This document shows, piece by piece, positions 1 through 12,789 of a stretch of DNA of 64,000 nt. Below the pieces are notes generated by a model. It saw nothing but the letters and a program-made list of their open reading frames with translations. It had not been told where the DNA came from and searched no databases. The stretch is taken from NCBI GenBank assembly GCA_003008705.1, contig PDUO01000016.1:559975-623974 (forward strand), in the 5' to 3' direction. How positions within the stretch are numbered: the stretch's first letter is position 1; each line of letters starts with the position of its first letter. Position numbers and translations under genes: made by a program. This DNA is from Pezicula radicicola (lineage: Eukaryota > Ascomycota > Leotiomycetes > Helotiales > Dermateaceae).

Positions 1-333
1 GGCACAATTCTCGGCGGCTGTTACCAGAAAGGAAACTGGGAATCTCAGCCGGATCCAAATCTGGCTGTGAGAATCATGAAGAGAGCAGTTGCCATATGCC
101 CTGCACTCACTGGAGGCAGCGGACGTATTGAGGACCTAAGTATTATTCGCCATGGTGTGGGATTGCGTCCTGTGAGATTAAGTGGTGTACGGGTTGAGAA
201 GGAAAAGATTGGGTCTTCTTGGGTGGTGCATAACTATGGACACGGTGGATATGGATATCAGTCCTCATATGGATGTTCCCAGGGTGCTTTGGAACTTGTA
301 GATGAAGTACTGGGTCCCAAGTCAAAGTTGTAG
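1..333 (+). CDS. D-amino-acid oxidase, 3' end (partial)
   Basis: This is the last 110 codons of an FAD-dependent D-amino-acid oxidase (DAO family), open from base 1, so the N-terminal FAD-binding part lies outside the window. Visible family motifs are GLRPVR, whose arginine binds the substrate carboxylate in characterised enzymes, and the FAD-contacting GHGGYGYQSSYG near the C terminus. The protein ends in SKL, a canonical PTS1 signal, so it should act in peroxisomes, where it oxidises D-amino acids to 2-oxo acids with release of ammonia and hydrogen peroxide. No intron is seen in this part. D-aspartate oxidase is a close relative and cannot be excluded from this fragment. Confidence 0.9.
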   Translation, partial: GTILGGCYQKGNWESQPDPNLAVRIMKRAVAICPALTGGSGRIEDLSIIRHGVGLRPVRLSGVRVEKEKIGSSWVVHNYGHGGYGYQSSYGCSQGALELVDEVLGPKSKL

Positions 334-3213
334 AGTTAGAATATATACGTAATTTTTTGGGTTCTAACCCTTCGTGCTCCTGATTCATTGACATCATAAA
401 TTTATCTGGGATACAGTAAACATTCTCATGGTCAAACCGGCCTGTCACAACTTAATAGTCCCGGCCAAGTCTCGTAGTGAATATTAGAAACCCATCTTTC
501 ATTCTGAGGCTTTAAGTAAGGATATAGTCACCGAGAATGCCTTGTAATCCATAGGTGTGTTATTAAAGGTATTTAACGGCATCCGGAAAGTAATAATCCG
601 AGGCGCTTCGAGCAGATCTACTTTAAGACCCAAATCAAGAAACCACTGTCTAATAGAAGTCAGAGAGCCAAGTAAAAGGACCCGCTAGTGACACTCGACT
701 CAGCAACTTCAACAATGAAGCCTGCAACGAAGTGGGAACCATAAAACTGTAGGCAAGTCCACAAGACAAAATGCTCCTTTATCTTGCTTTGTTTTTTATT
801 CTGTTGTCATTTCAGATATCCTTGTCATCTATTAAGACTAGCTTTTGTGTCTGAGATAGACAGGTAGGTAGATATTTCAGATTACCATGGTCGAAGGCAG
901 AGAAAACTACTAGCACTGTAATACAACAAAGTAACCACCATGTTATTGCTAAGAAGTAACAAGCCACATGCAAAGTATTCTCGTGCAACAAGAGTTCTAT
1001 TAATAGATACGGTTACAAGGCTTTTCAAGCTGAGTAGCTTTAATGTCAAAGAAGTGCTGGCTTTTGAAAATATATGAAGAGCCAAAGTAAACCTGGTGCT
1101 TACCGTATTTTGAAGAAACACTCCTACTTAGCAGTAAATAACAGTGAAAGCTTACCATGAGAATAAGCAATACAAGTTATCTAGAATTACATGATAAATA
1201 CTTCTTAGCTACGAGATATAGCCTAGCATAAACCCTGATCAGTGTAAGAATCAAATGCGTTATCTCAACCAAGAGCTAAGGGCAATAATACAGGATATGC
1301 AGTTTCAAGTAAGACGGGGCCAGAAGAAAGAAAAACAGCTAATATACACGAGCTCACTATGCTCACTATGTACTAGTGAAACGGTACCATGTGAGTGGTT
1401 CCGGACGGAGAAAGTCCATTATTGATGCAGCTATGGGAAAGCGTACGTTGGATTTTCATGTCTGCCATACTACAATGACAGTCTGAGAATACTTTCTCTG
1501 CAACAACTAGGCCCCGCTGCCACCAGTGACGTTCTTGCTGGTTAACTCCTGTCTGTTATTGAGTTTAGGTGCAAGAGAAATTCCCTTCTTTGAAGTCATG
1601 AATTGCACAATCCTTGTTAATCGTCGTCCACTGTCTGCCACCACCTACCTAGTGTGCCTAGCTGGATTTCTATGCATCTCTCAACACGGCTTATGGGAGA
1701 TACATAGTGTATGATTAAGTATTGAAGACCTTTAAGGAACTCATAAGATACGGACTGCTCTAAGGAAGGGGACCCGGGCTGGAGTCTGAAGAATAGCTCT
1801 CCTCGCCGAGCAACGAAACTGCCGCTTTGGCGCAATAAGAGCACCACGACTAGACCGTGGAATCCAGCTTCTTTAGCTCGACCTCCTCCAACTCCTTGTC
1901 TCTCATTTTCAATTGTCGTCAACAACTCTCATCCTCATCTCTCGTCCGTCGACCCTTTCCCTGCCGGAGAACACCTTTCCGTACGTGTCCCTCTCTCACC
2001 ACTGAAAGAAAGACAATCATCTCAAGTGTGCCGCAGGCTCGATTGCTCTATAAGAAGGATGAAAACGACAGCGAGAATGATGATGCCTGACGACGAGAAA
2101 GAAGCCCACGACTACTGCTCGTTGATTCAAGGACCCACCTGGAGGCATCCAGTCCTTGTGGGTTGTCTGTGAGTCAAATCCCAATTGCTATTCCTTCGTG
2201 TAAAGCCTTGATATTGTTTATATGAGCACTGACACAAGCAGTAGGCTCATGCAAGGCCGAGTGACATGCAGTAAGAGTTATTGTCATTATACGTCTTATG
2301 GCCGCTAGCTTGCAGGCAATATAAGTTAGGATAGGAATCTGAGGAACTCGAGGAAAATTTTTGCTTCTGCTTTCCTTTTGCTTCCTATCATCATGCTTGT
2401 TTCTTCTTCTTCTTCTTTCTGCTGGTGCCAGCACTGGCTGTATTACTCGTGGTTGAAGTCGTCCTATGTTCTTTTGAACATCGGTTTAGACCATCCAATT
2501 GAGCCAACTAGGTAATGCAAGCAAGTCTTAGCATTGGTGGACTTGTGGAGGACTTGACTTTGCTTGAGGTTGCTATTCAGTTGCTAGCAGCTATAGAAAT
2601 GGCATATACAAGGAAGAGCATCGTTTGATTAAACTCGTTCAAACCCAATTATAAGTTGGCGCACAAGGCTGCTGGTGGCTTTTCTCCTTTCGTAGTTTTT
2701 CTTAGTGCACCTTTTGCTTGTGTAATTGCTAGTGGACAAGGTGAGAGATTGTTGTAGCAAGCGAGGTTTTATTCCAGTTGTTCTCACTTGAGTAGGATCA
2801 TCACGGTTTGACCTTTATCAGCTCTGGCCATCGAAACAAACCACAACTGCACTCTCAACCTAGCAGGAATTCACCCGGGTGGTTCATCCTCAGTTTGATA
2901 TGCCCCTGTGTTGAATCTCGTACCTCACGCACCCTCAACAAGTCAACCAAGAACTGAGCCGGAACGCCACGCTTAGAAGCCGATCTTTGGTTGTCACAAC
3001 TACTTCTTTCAGCACAGTAGCATTTCCGGTACAGCTCCGCGCTCACATTTGTTCTTCTCAACACCACCAAAGTAATCCTATTCCTGCGCAGCAGGCACAC
3101 CAGTCAAGAAAGCTCACCCTTCAATCTCAGGTACGATCTCTCATACTTCTGTTCTTGAAACAAAGCTCAACTCCTTCACTTTCCCCGACAGCAGCACCAC
3201 ATCACAAGGCACA
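334..3213. other. Gene-poor stretch, 2.9 kb
   Basis: This holds the 3' UTR of the oxidase and the promoter of the next gene. Only short open frames occur (the longest about 100 codons), with no recognisable motif and no convincing splice chain. A short CTT-rich run lies near 2400-2423. I see no RNA gene or mobile element. Confidence 0.5.
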
Positions 3214-3790
3214 ATGTCGATCCAAAGTGGAGTTAGCTTCAACTTTCCTGGCGGCGAGAAGGGCTTCAAATGCTTCTATTCGAGTCTGGCCGTACAGGCC
3301 GTCATTGTAATCTTATTCTGGGGCGTCTGGATGACCTTCATGGCCAGAGATGATAAGGCAAAGAAGGATGAGAAGTTCCGCCAGTACCAAATCATCACAG
3401 GAGAGATCCGCGTCAACAGCCAGGGGGAGGAGATTCGGGCAGACGTCGACAATAATACAGTCAACCCACGAGAGGCTTCTGTGAGCTCCCAATCCCGAAC
3501 AACCTACAACCCCGACTTCCAATTCCCGCCCAGCCAGACCAGTCTTGCACTCGACCAGCGTGATCTTGACTATCTCAAGGTCCTAGATCCTGGCATGTAC
3601 GCACAATACCATGCAAGTCTCGAACAGGATGCAGGTCTCTCTACGCAGAAGAGCCGCGTCCAGTCGCCTCACCCCGGTGAGCAAGTTTGTAAGTGTCCAA
3701 TCCGAGTTTCTTCACTATCATCAATATTCTAGAAACATACATTCCTCAGCTGCGGTAGTTCCAGCGATTTATGATGTTCTCATGTTCTGA
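3214..3790 (+). CDS. Small single-pass membrane protein, unknown function
   Basis: Proposed exons are 3214-3688 and 3750-3790 (171 aa); an alternative donor at 3677 with the same acceptor would shorten it slightly. The ATG lies in a good context (gcacaATGTCG). One strongly hydrophobic segment spans about residues 24-45, followed by a charged KAKKDEK stretch and a polar, probably disordered tail rich in Q, S and T. The C terminus after splicing reads PAIYDVLMF. I do not recognise a family. The topology suggests a short N-terminal side, one membrane anchor and a soluble tail. The start is secure; the 3' splice choice is less so. Confidence 0.6.
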
Positions 3791-4112
3791 CGTTCTGACG
3801 TTCATGACTTCTCGCTGTCGTCCGCTACCTATCATTATCATTATCATACTTGTTTGAGTCGTTGCGGCTTACCTGGCTAAGATAGCTAAGCCTCAAGTGG
3901 TATGGCGCACGTTTGGGCCCCGGTCAACCTCGTCACGTCCTCCATACCGCCGTAGCAACCTCTTAGATCTTGACACAGTGCCATAGCTTCAAATTCTGAA
4001 CACTCGAGTCGCGCAACTGAACACCTTCAAGATTATTGCTAACACCTTACTTCTCAAGACTTCGGCCCCTGATCTCGCATTTTCCGCATACAAATAACGA
4101 GCTCTATTCGTG

Positions 4113-4851
4113 ATGGATTTCTCTGATGCTTTGTGAGTTTCCCAGCTTGTGTGTGCAGCTCGGAAGCTTCACAGCAGCGCCAGCCTTTGCGCCAATTCTC
4201 AGCACGCAGCCATATGCTAATGGATTTGCAGTCGACTTGTCAACCTCGTTGTCGGTGGTTTGATGGTGTTTGGTGGACTTACTCAATTCTTCTGGTCTGG
4301 TTCCAATCTGCTGTAAGTGCCCATGCGACGCATGCATGCGAGTATCTACTGAAACCCGCTCCCAGGCAATCAATCATCATCGGATCCTATGTCATTGTAT
4401 TTGGTCTTTGTAAGTCTGCCCGCGCTTCACATTTTTCAGAACACAAAACTAACGTTTTCTTGACAGGCACCGTGCTTCTTGGTATACTCCCCCATTCCTT
4501 CTCCAGATCTCCTACCACACCCCTCATAAGCCAGCAACTAACAACGGATTACAGAGTTCCAAATACCTCCCCAAATATCACGATATGCGTCTTTTCTGTT
4601 TTCATTCCTCGGACGAGGTGTTTGTACGGCCCCCACCATCCCACGTTGACCATCCACGCGGCCACTAACAGGCAACAGTCTATATCTTCATTGGCTCGAT
4701 TTTGCTTCACAACCGTGTCCTACCTATCATTGCTGGTACCCTCATTGGATTTGTTGGAATCGCCTACGTTGCACTCGAGTTTATTCCGTCGATCGAGCCT
4801 CCACAAAACATGAGAGAAGCAGATGGGGGATGGGGTGCTGAACAAGTCTAA
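4113..4851 (+). CDS. TVP15: COPI-associated Golgi membrane protein, TVP15-like
   Basis: Six exons (4113-4132, 4232-4312, 4366-4409, 4467-4481, 4555-4617, 4679-4851) join in phase to give 131 residues. The protein has four hydrophobic segments, including RLVNLVVGGLMVFGGLTQF, SIIIGSYVIVFGL, the ISRYASFLFSFLGRGVFYIF region and VLPIIAGTLIGFVGIAYVAL, then a short polar tail ending GGWGAEQV. Length and pattern fit the COPI_assoc/TVP15 family of small tetraspan proteins of late Golgi vesicles. One exon is only 15 nt. The reading frame is intact through all five introns, which supports the model strongly. The exact role in Golgi traffic is known only by family association. Confidence 0.88.
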
Positions 4852-7800
4852 TCGCCTGGCCACGTTTTGAAGCGATCTTCTTCGAACCTCGGGATATCTG
4901 ACAAAGTCAACTGTCTCGATAAGCAAGTCATCTTCGATAGCTGTGCTGAAGCAGCCTACTTGCCAAGAGTGTCTCTATTTCAAGTTTATGCGTTTCATGT
5001 CTCTCCGTACAGCGATCAGCTTTCGTCATTCCCGCACGATTCTTTCTCCTACAAGGATGTTATCATAGGCTGGGATTGCGAATGAGGCTTGATTTGCATC
5101 GCTGGGTGGTCATAGTCCTTTTTGTACCTTTACTGCATAAGCGTTTATGGTTTATGATACGATAGAAGGGAAAATTGTACAGCAGGCTTCTCCTTTTCAC
5201 ATGTAAAATAAGTCTGCAGATCAATACAAATGTTAAACGAAAGGTCACTTGACTAGATGGTGACTATGGGGTATTTGTTTGATTGTAGTCAGCTATGCGC
5301 GGTTTAATTAGCACTAACTGAATGTAGGAACAGTCTGATGAACTTGTCGAGTCTAGCAGAACCGGCGTAGCTGGGGGTTGTCCTCTATCGGTGTGCGAAG
5401 AACAACTACGTAAAAATCATCCAATGTCCCCAAGTTTCAGAGAGAAAGTTAATTTTGACAGGACTTCAAGCATTTCCGTTAAAGCATGGGGGATCTAGGA
5501 GAGAAGATTGGCGGATGAGATTCCAGGATGGATAACCAGGGCCAACAAATAAGATATCCAACGACAAAGATATACGGCGGTAGATGAACAGCACCAGAAA
5601 AGTGACAACCAACGAGTCGACATTGGATATTTGTGGAAAGAGAAGTTTGGAAGATATATTGTCTAAGTGGACTTATATAGGCTAGAGAACACCAAATCAT
5701 ACAAGTCCAACTAGATAGGGATTCTTGGGTTCTTGGGAAACGGAAGGTCGGCTGATGATGGTTGTTGGTGAAGGCTGGGGGAGTGCAGCAAAGGAAGGAT
5801 TGACAGATGGCAGTCTGCAAGGAAAACCGACGATGTGATACGAGGTACTTGGAAAAGAGGAGGCAGGGTTAGATGACGACGACGACGATAAGTGTGGATA
5901 CGACGGGAGGTACTGTGGTTCCCTCCGGCGGGCTCCTCGGGCTAATCGTGTATGAGGGAGGACGAGGAATTACACCAAGATAAAGTACGAGCCGACAACC
6001 CGATATGGACATGAGAGTTCGCGAAACCATGCGTGAAGAAGCTTGTAGGAATAGCATGCCGAACGCTGAAGAGAAAGGCTTACCGATGGAACAAGAAACC
6101 GATGTTGTATTCCGAGATGCTACGAGAATGGAATTAGAGAAAGCAGCTTATCTTCTGGCTGTGGAACGGACGATCCGAGGTTTTTGTTTGATCTGATTTT
6201 TGAATTCGGGCAAAGAAACATAGTGGTAGCTATGGACTAGCTTAGCAGCGACGATACATACTTACGCATGAGTACCTGGAGCCTGGAGGCTGCGGGAGAA
6301 CGGCGAAGCCGAAGCAATGATACTCCACGCTGAAGGCCGAATACCGAAGATGGGAAACAAAAGGGCTACAGTTTCCAATAATGGAAGCAGAGACGCAGAA
6401 GTCAGCTCATTTGAAGTAAGCATGGCCTAGAAAAACATGCGAAGTCCCTGGTGGTCTAATTCAGAAATCTGATGTACAATGTACCGGGCTACGAACAGTG
6501 ATCGACCATCTGATACCGGTATCAGATTCTTATAGAGCGAAACTTTAACCCTTGATATGATGGATAATAGAGTACAGGCAAGAGCAGGAGCAGAAGTTTG
6601 GCGAAAAGCAGGCTAGAGGCTAGATTGACAGCGGCAGCTAAGGTAGTCTTTGATGCCAGTTGCTAGTTTGGTCTGGGGGAACCTGCAGAAAATCTGTTAA
6701 TCAATAGGAATTACTGCTCCGTGCTCCGTGCTCCGAGCATCTAATCAAATCATCAGGAGCCAGGGCTATCAAGTAAAACAAGGGGTTTGGTTACACAGCA
6801 GTACTGTACTGTTCGTCGAGAGGTAGTGTCTGTAGAGCTCGTGTATCCGTATTGGCTATAGATTAAACTAATATGACGCTGTGACTTCTATTGTGAGCCA
6901 GGAAATGTGGACCTCAAAAGACCCAATTCTTCGAATAACGCCGCCGTACATGACCCAATAAAGGTGCGCTTGGGAAAGATTAGCAGATATTGGGATCCTT
7001 CCCCACAATGTGACACCCTGTGGCCGTTACGGGGATCCCCACCAATGGTTGTCTAAGGAATGTTTTGACGATGTGTTGTTACTGTATCCTTCATCTCCTG
7101 ACTTCGTAGTGTACAACCTTCATAGTTTATGATCCTTTTGTGTGGTCGTCGTTGAACTTTTGAAGTTGTTAGTGGCTTTCTAAATGGTCACGCTCTGATC
7201 CGTATTACAAAGACCGATGGCCGAGTACAGCTATAAGATGAGTGTTTGGCTGCTACCCCATGCGGGGAGAATGCTTGATTCGGTTCTGGTTACAAATTCC
7301 TACTTGGGTTGGAGAAGGCGTGACCGGTTGAAGGGTCCACGCAAGTGGCAGTTTAAAGAAGATCGTCGGACCCAGTCCATGCTTGCTGATACAGGGGCTA
7401 AGCTGATGGCATTTTAATCTTATCATTCCGGTCACTGATCTCTTCTCATGCACCGGAACGACGTGCGTAGAGTGTAATATCTCGCGGACATTTTCAACCG
7501 CCCACCACAACAATCGTATATCGGAATATCGGAAAATCGCCTTAGTTATATCCCGGAAGGAAGCAAAGTCATTACTCGATGTTGAGCTACGCGGGTCACG
7601 GGTCAGCTCGGCGTAAAGTGTGGCACACTGCCCTCTCGGGATCCAGCCGGGGAGACACACCTGCATCCGCAGCGACTGGATAGGGAAACACAGGGGGCCA
7701 CTACATGATAGTGTGCCACACCACGCGAGTCGGATGAATTGGTGGATGAATTGAAGGAAGGGACATATGGCGACGGGTTCTGATGTATCACAACCCATTC

Positions 7801-9111
7801 GGCAGTCCAAGGAGTTGTAATTAAGAAGGACAAGAGGAGTTGTCTTCGGGTTGATTTGTCGGGTACGCAGTACCTACGTACTGTACTCGGTACTCAGCAG
7901 CTAAATAATGGACGAAAGTAGTTACAAGATAACACGAGGTGATATTTTTTGGTGTACTTCGTACAGCCCTGTAAATGACATATCTACGAATCTTATCCTT
8001 ACCTTATAAATTAGGTTGCCAGGTTACAGGACAGTCCTACCTCCGACGCCGAGTGATATGATAACAGTTTCTGCCAGGATGTCATCGATCCAACCGTTGA
8101 TTGGGGACTCTGGACTCACTCAACGCCATTCTCGGCCCTGCTCATTGGTCAGGCCGAACCGATGCCGGATACGATTCTGTGACCCCAGCAAGAAAAGCGC
8201 TCGATCTGATCTACGGGACTTCAGGGTCACGAGAATGCAGCCAATGATAGGCCCGGCATTGGTAAACCGATACTACTTTACGCTCCGCCGGCGCCTGGAC
8301 CTGGGTTCGCTCGGTGTGTGGCCTGCCTCGCCTGCACCTTGAACCCCAGATAACTTGCATAATTTGGTTTCCTGCCAAAAGCGAAACAACGCAAAAAGTG
8401 AAGCAAACCCAACAAGCCCAAATAAATAAAAAACACAGACACAGGAAAAAGCAAATAAGAATCTGCCCCCCCCCTCTTCACTCTACATCTACAACTCAAA
8501 AGTCTATACCAAAACGCCAACCGTCCAATCACTACTTACTCAGCCACTTAGACCAGGGGCAAGGCAAGTCTGACGTGACGAGAGAGTCAGTTTGCAGCAT
8601 CGACGACGAGGAGCCTCAGGAGTTATGTCATAGCATCCATTGCATCTCGCTGGTTCCTCTTGAGTTGAGGTCACGTAGAGTGCGAGTTGGAGGAGGGAGG
8701 AAGCCTAGGACAGAATCACAGAGTCGCCGAGTCGTGGGGAGACACAGAGCCAGCCAGCATATCACACCATAAGGGACGTCTCCACGTGTGTATCCGGCCC
8801 TCAACATCGCATCCGCCACGCCACCGTAGAAAGAAGCCAGAGCAGCGGTCAGAGGGCCAGCGTTGTGTGTGTGTGTGCGTGTGTGCGTGTGTGCGTGTGT
8901 GCTACCTACTTGTACGTGGCTGTCGTCGGTACCTACTTTCTTGTAAGCAGCTCCGAGCACCACCATCGTCAACCGAATTGCCATCATCACCAAAATCAAC
9001 AGATCACCTGATTTACCATCAATACCGTCGATTCAACATTGCTGATACTGCTTGTTTCCTAAGCAGCAAACCAAATTTCCATTTACGAGAGTACACCTCA
9101 CCGCTCTATCT
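4852..9111. other. Gene-poor stretch, 4.3 kb, upstream of the GATA regulator
   Basis: No supported gene. Open frames on both strands (for example 7253-7810 minus and 5479-5820 minus) have no recognisable motif, unlikely composition for fungal protein and no splice partners. The last few hundred bases, with a GT microsatellite, probably form the promoter and long 5' leader of the downstream iron regulator. A long intergenic region is common upstream of fungal transcription-factor genes. Confidence 0.5.
8864..8901. repeat. GT/GC dinucleotide microsatellite
   Basis: A 38-bp run of TG repeats interrupted by regular TGCG steps, about 210 bp upstream of the SreA start. The alternating purine-pyrimidine sequence is of the kind that can adopt Z-form DNA; any promoter role is speculative. 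Confidence 0.9.
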
Positions 9112-11010
9112 ATGTGCACTGTGCTTCAGAGCACCCCTGTTGCGGTCATGTCGGATCACCAACCTGCTAGCCAGACCAAAAATGGTCTTTCCCAACAGCA
9201 GACAGAACGATCCCATAACGGGACTTCTCTGTCAAGACAATTCCGGCCTTCGCAAGACCCATCAAGACAGGAGCTTGAAATTGCACAGCACTTGGTAGGC
9301 CATGCTCAAGGGAGGCAAGAAAGATCTCAGGCGCCAGAGGAGCTGAGCAAGACAGATAGTCCATCTCCTTACGGCCATCATAGTCCTGGAGAAAAAACCG
9401 TCTCTTCCGACCATACCGGTCATATAATTCCGGGGTCACCATCGGCGGAAAGCGACTCTCGAGATAACTCATACGCACCAGCCCAAACTGACTCGGTGCC
9501 AAGCGGCCAAGTCTGCAGGTACGTTATACTAGACTGTGCTATAGGACATAACGCTAACCATCAACAGCAATTGTGGGACCACCAGAACTCCTCTATGGCG
9601 GCGCTCTCCCCAAGGTGCAACTATTTGCAATGCCTGCGGCCTATATCTGAAGGCTCGCAATGCGCAACGGCCGACTAACTTAAAGAAAGCACCGTCTACA
9701 ACATCCACTGGACAGGATACATCAGATCAAAGAGCTTCTCCAGCGAGATCTGGACCTAATCATCAGACAGCTACAGGAGCCACTTATGTTGCAGCCGACC
9801 AAAGCACTGGCTCATGCCCCGGGGGAGGACGCTGCAATGGTACTGGCGGTGCCGAAGGTTGCGGTGGCTGTCCGGCGTTCAACAATAGAGTAGCAAAGAG
9901 CGCAAACTTTAGCGTGGCCCAGGATAGACAACTCACATCAACACCTCAACCTCAGAATGACCAAGCTAGCGATGCGCCGTCTCCAATCGATGTCGCTGCT
10001 TTGCAAATACAGTCTCAAAACACAACTGTCGTCGTAGCATGTCAGAACTGTGGTACCACAATCACTCCCCTGTGGCGTAGAGACGAGAGCGGCCACACGA
10101 TCTGCAATGCTTGTGGTATGTTTTATTGCCTAGCGCCCAAATTTTGATGATACTAACTTGCCAAGGTCTGTACTATAAGCTTCATGGTGTCCATCGTCCT
10201 GTAACAATGAAAAAGTCGGTTATTAAAAGGCGAAAGCGAGTCGTGCCAGCATCAATACAGGGTGCTTCAGGTTCCTCAACCATGGACGTAGCAAGTAGCT
10301 CTATGGGCTCGCCGGAATCTGACCAGCCGTCACCACCAGCTGAACCGACTTTGAAGCCTCTCCAACCAAAAGGAAGCACCAACCCAGACGGTTCTATAAA
10401 TCTGGGTTTCCGAATTCGTAGCGAACAAGGTCGCACGCTTCTTCCTGAACCAACTTCGACAATGCGCAGTCAAACGGGCCAGCAGCAACTACCCCCAGCT
10501 TCTGACTTAACAGCATACGTATCCGGCTCGAGTTCCCAGCACCAACAACACCATGACCACCACGAATCATCACTGAATAATCAAAACCGCCTTCCGCCTA
10601 TAGCTACCTACTCTTCACCCGATATCCAACATCGACCTTCCTTATCCCCCAACTCCTTCCTCTCTCCTTCGCGAAAACGCTCTTTTTCGGCTACCGAAAA
10701 CGAACCCCAACAATCGAATACACTTCCACCTTTCTCCAGCCAACAGAGCCCGAGCCAAGAGACAAACCCCAAACGCCTCTCCTCCATAAAATCGATCCTC
10801 AATCCGCACTCCTCCGAAACCGAAGAACGAGACTTAGATCCGAGTCTAAGGAGAAACCAAGCAAGTCCAAGTGTTGGTAGTAATAGTAGCGATAGCGAGC
10901 GAGTAAAGGCAGAGCGAAGGGAGATGTTGAAACGCGAGGCGGAGGGAATGAGGGAAGCGTTGAGAGCGAAGGAGAGGGAGCTAGAGGAGTTGGGAGGCAC
11001 TTGGAGCTGA
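9112..11010 (+). CDS. sreA: GATA-type iron/siderophore repressor
   Basis: Exons 9112-9518, 9568-10115 and 10166-11010 give 599 aa; a second in-frame ATG at 9148 is an alternative start. There are two Cys4 GATA fingers, both CX2CX17CX2C (Cys 135/138/156/159 and 293/296/314/317), and between them a cysteine-rich motif CX5CX8CX2C at residues 219-237. That combination is diagnostic of the fungal iron-responsive repressors SreA/SRE/URBS1/Fep1. In those proteins the fingers bind ATCWGATAA sites and the central cysteines sense iron, repressing siderophore synthesis and high-affinity uptake when iron is ample. Introns interrupt both fingers, one just before the first SNC, the other inside the last CNACG. 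The tail is long, S/P/Q-rich and ends in a charged coiled coil (about 565-595). No siderophore gene lies nearby. Confidence 0.95.
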
Positions 11011-12202
11011 TACTAAGTTGTACAGATAATGACGGAAGGAATATATCTAGGTGTTTTGTGTGGTCTGATCTCTGAATTTAAGCAAAAGTCATGGACGGCA
11101 ACGGCAGGTTTAGGAAACGGAACGGAAAGGCATGGCGTTTTATAAGCTCACGATGAGGAATATCGGAAGAATGGTAGTAGATGGGCCATGCGAGGTGTTA
11201 TTCTTGGGGATTAGCGATATGTGTTATTTGGGATCGCCGGTACTGGATTTGAAAGTCTGCATTATAGGGCATATATCGTACCAATTCGACTCAGTTCCCC
11301 ATAATGCAAAATGACTTACATGGAGTGTCCCAGGTAATGGACAAGATACAGATGTTGAAATATTGAAAGCGGAAAAGGAGACTGATGTTTATACCCTTCC
11401 CGTGGGTGTAAACGCATTCCAGAAAGTAATTACTGAAGTCTAGAGTCGAACCAATGATAATATCTCTCAGTAGCCTCAACCGTGATTTTACCGAAGGAAC
11501 ACCCAGGCGGTACTTAATAGAAATCCACACCCTAATTTTGCAATATGTTTGAATTTGGAAGACTATCTTAACATGAGGTTCGGGAATGACTTCTCATTCA
11601 GTATTGCAGCTGTTGAAGGGCGTTGTCAGAAGGCCAGCTCTCCAATTGAAGGATTAAAGTGTACTCAGGGACACGCTACTGAAAATTAGCGACAATACTA
11701 CGTTGACTTGATTACAATTCGCATAGCTAAATATTTACCGCAAAAAAAAAGGCTCTATGTTCAGAGTAACGGTGGTAAAGTCTTTGTGGACGCGATAATT
11801 TAGGAATATTCTAGTCCCTTTCTTCCGTTGTTATGCTATTTAAGTTGAAATATCTAGCCGCCTACTAGTCAAGTGTTGCTCAAAAGTGTCATAGAAGAAG
11901 GTATATTAACGCCATCTACTTCTTTAAGAAGACACTTCCAATTTATCTTGAGCTTCCAATGCACTCTGAGTAGATTTGGCGCATGAGCAAAATCTGAAAA
12001 TTTAGTAGTAGCTAAGGTAAGTGAAAGGTGAAAATTAAGCGAGAAAAACACTACCCTTTATGAACGCGTTTAGCGTTCCTGCTAAACAAAACAAACAAAC
12101 AGATTGTGGTCAAGCTGTGGAAGATTATCAACTCCACAACTTGAATTCGTTACTAACAATTCTCAGCCCTCTACTGTTAGTCAAAAATTTGGGTCGACAA
12201 TC

Positions 12203-12475
12203 TCAACAACTACTACTACTCAGCTACTACACCGCCAACTAATACTACTCGACAAATACTACAACTACTGATTCTCAACAATTACGCCAAAAAAATACTT
12301 CTCAGCAACTACTACAACAGCTACTAATCGACAATCACAACAAAACACCTACTCACACACCAACAACTACACTAACTACTACGCCAGCTACTACGCCAAC
12401 TACTACGCCAACTACTACCTACTTACTACTCAACAACTAAAACTACTACTACGCCAACTACTACTCTCAGATAGC
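12203..12475. repeat. Degenerate 12-bp tandem repeat, ACTACTACGCCA type
   Basis: A stretch almost entirely of CTA/ACT trinucleotides with interspersed CGCCA and CAACAA. The cleanest 12-bp copies (unit CTACTACGCCAA) lie at 12376-12415; the flanks are diverged copies. Confidence 0.8.
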
Positions 12476-12503
12476 TACATCCCTAAAATTTGATTTCAGA
12501 AAG

Positions 12504-12789
12504 ATGGTCAGAAAGAGCGAGCCAATTGCGGCACCAAGAGCGACGCCAATTGCGGCACATAAGACCCAAACTTCTCCCCTCACACCCCCTCCCTTACCCC
12601 AATCTTGTACCATAGATACCCAGCTTAGCTAGACCCAACTAACCCCAATACATACTGTTAATAGAGGAGGATCTACTAGCTAGCTCAAACGCAGTATCAG
12701 ACGGGAGAGCCTGGTATGCCCGCTTCGGCGGAGTACTGGTTCAACAGGCCTGCTTCTGCGAGCACACGAGTGGAGAACGCCCTTGGGGT
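12504..12789 (+). pseudogene. Exon-like relic with splice signals
   Basis: An ATG at 12504 opens 42 codons of proline/alanine-rich sequence ending at a stop near 12632. It includes a 21/22-bp tandem pair (12514-12534 and 12537-12558). After an intron-like segment (GTACC..ACTAAC..TTAATAG, about 12612-12670) comes a GC-richer open block translating as SDGRAWYARFGGVLVQQ and CFCEHTSGERPWG, ending in a clean GTAAGT donor at about 12788. Joining the two through this intron creates an immediate stop, so I call it a relic or a misread fragment. I do not recognise the family. The block stands out because its surroundings are AT-rich and non-coding. Confidence 0.3.

Noticed and set aside
7253..7810. 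185-codon open frame on the minus strand
   Set aside because: Composition is unlike fungal protein (many C, H, I, W in random order), no motif, no splice partners; likely chance opening.
9052..9111. Upstream extension of the SreA frame from a TTG codon
   Set aside because: No ATG there; the first in-frame ATG is at 9112 and the extension has no conserved content.
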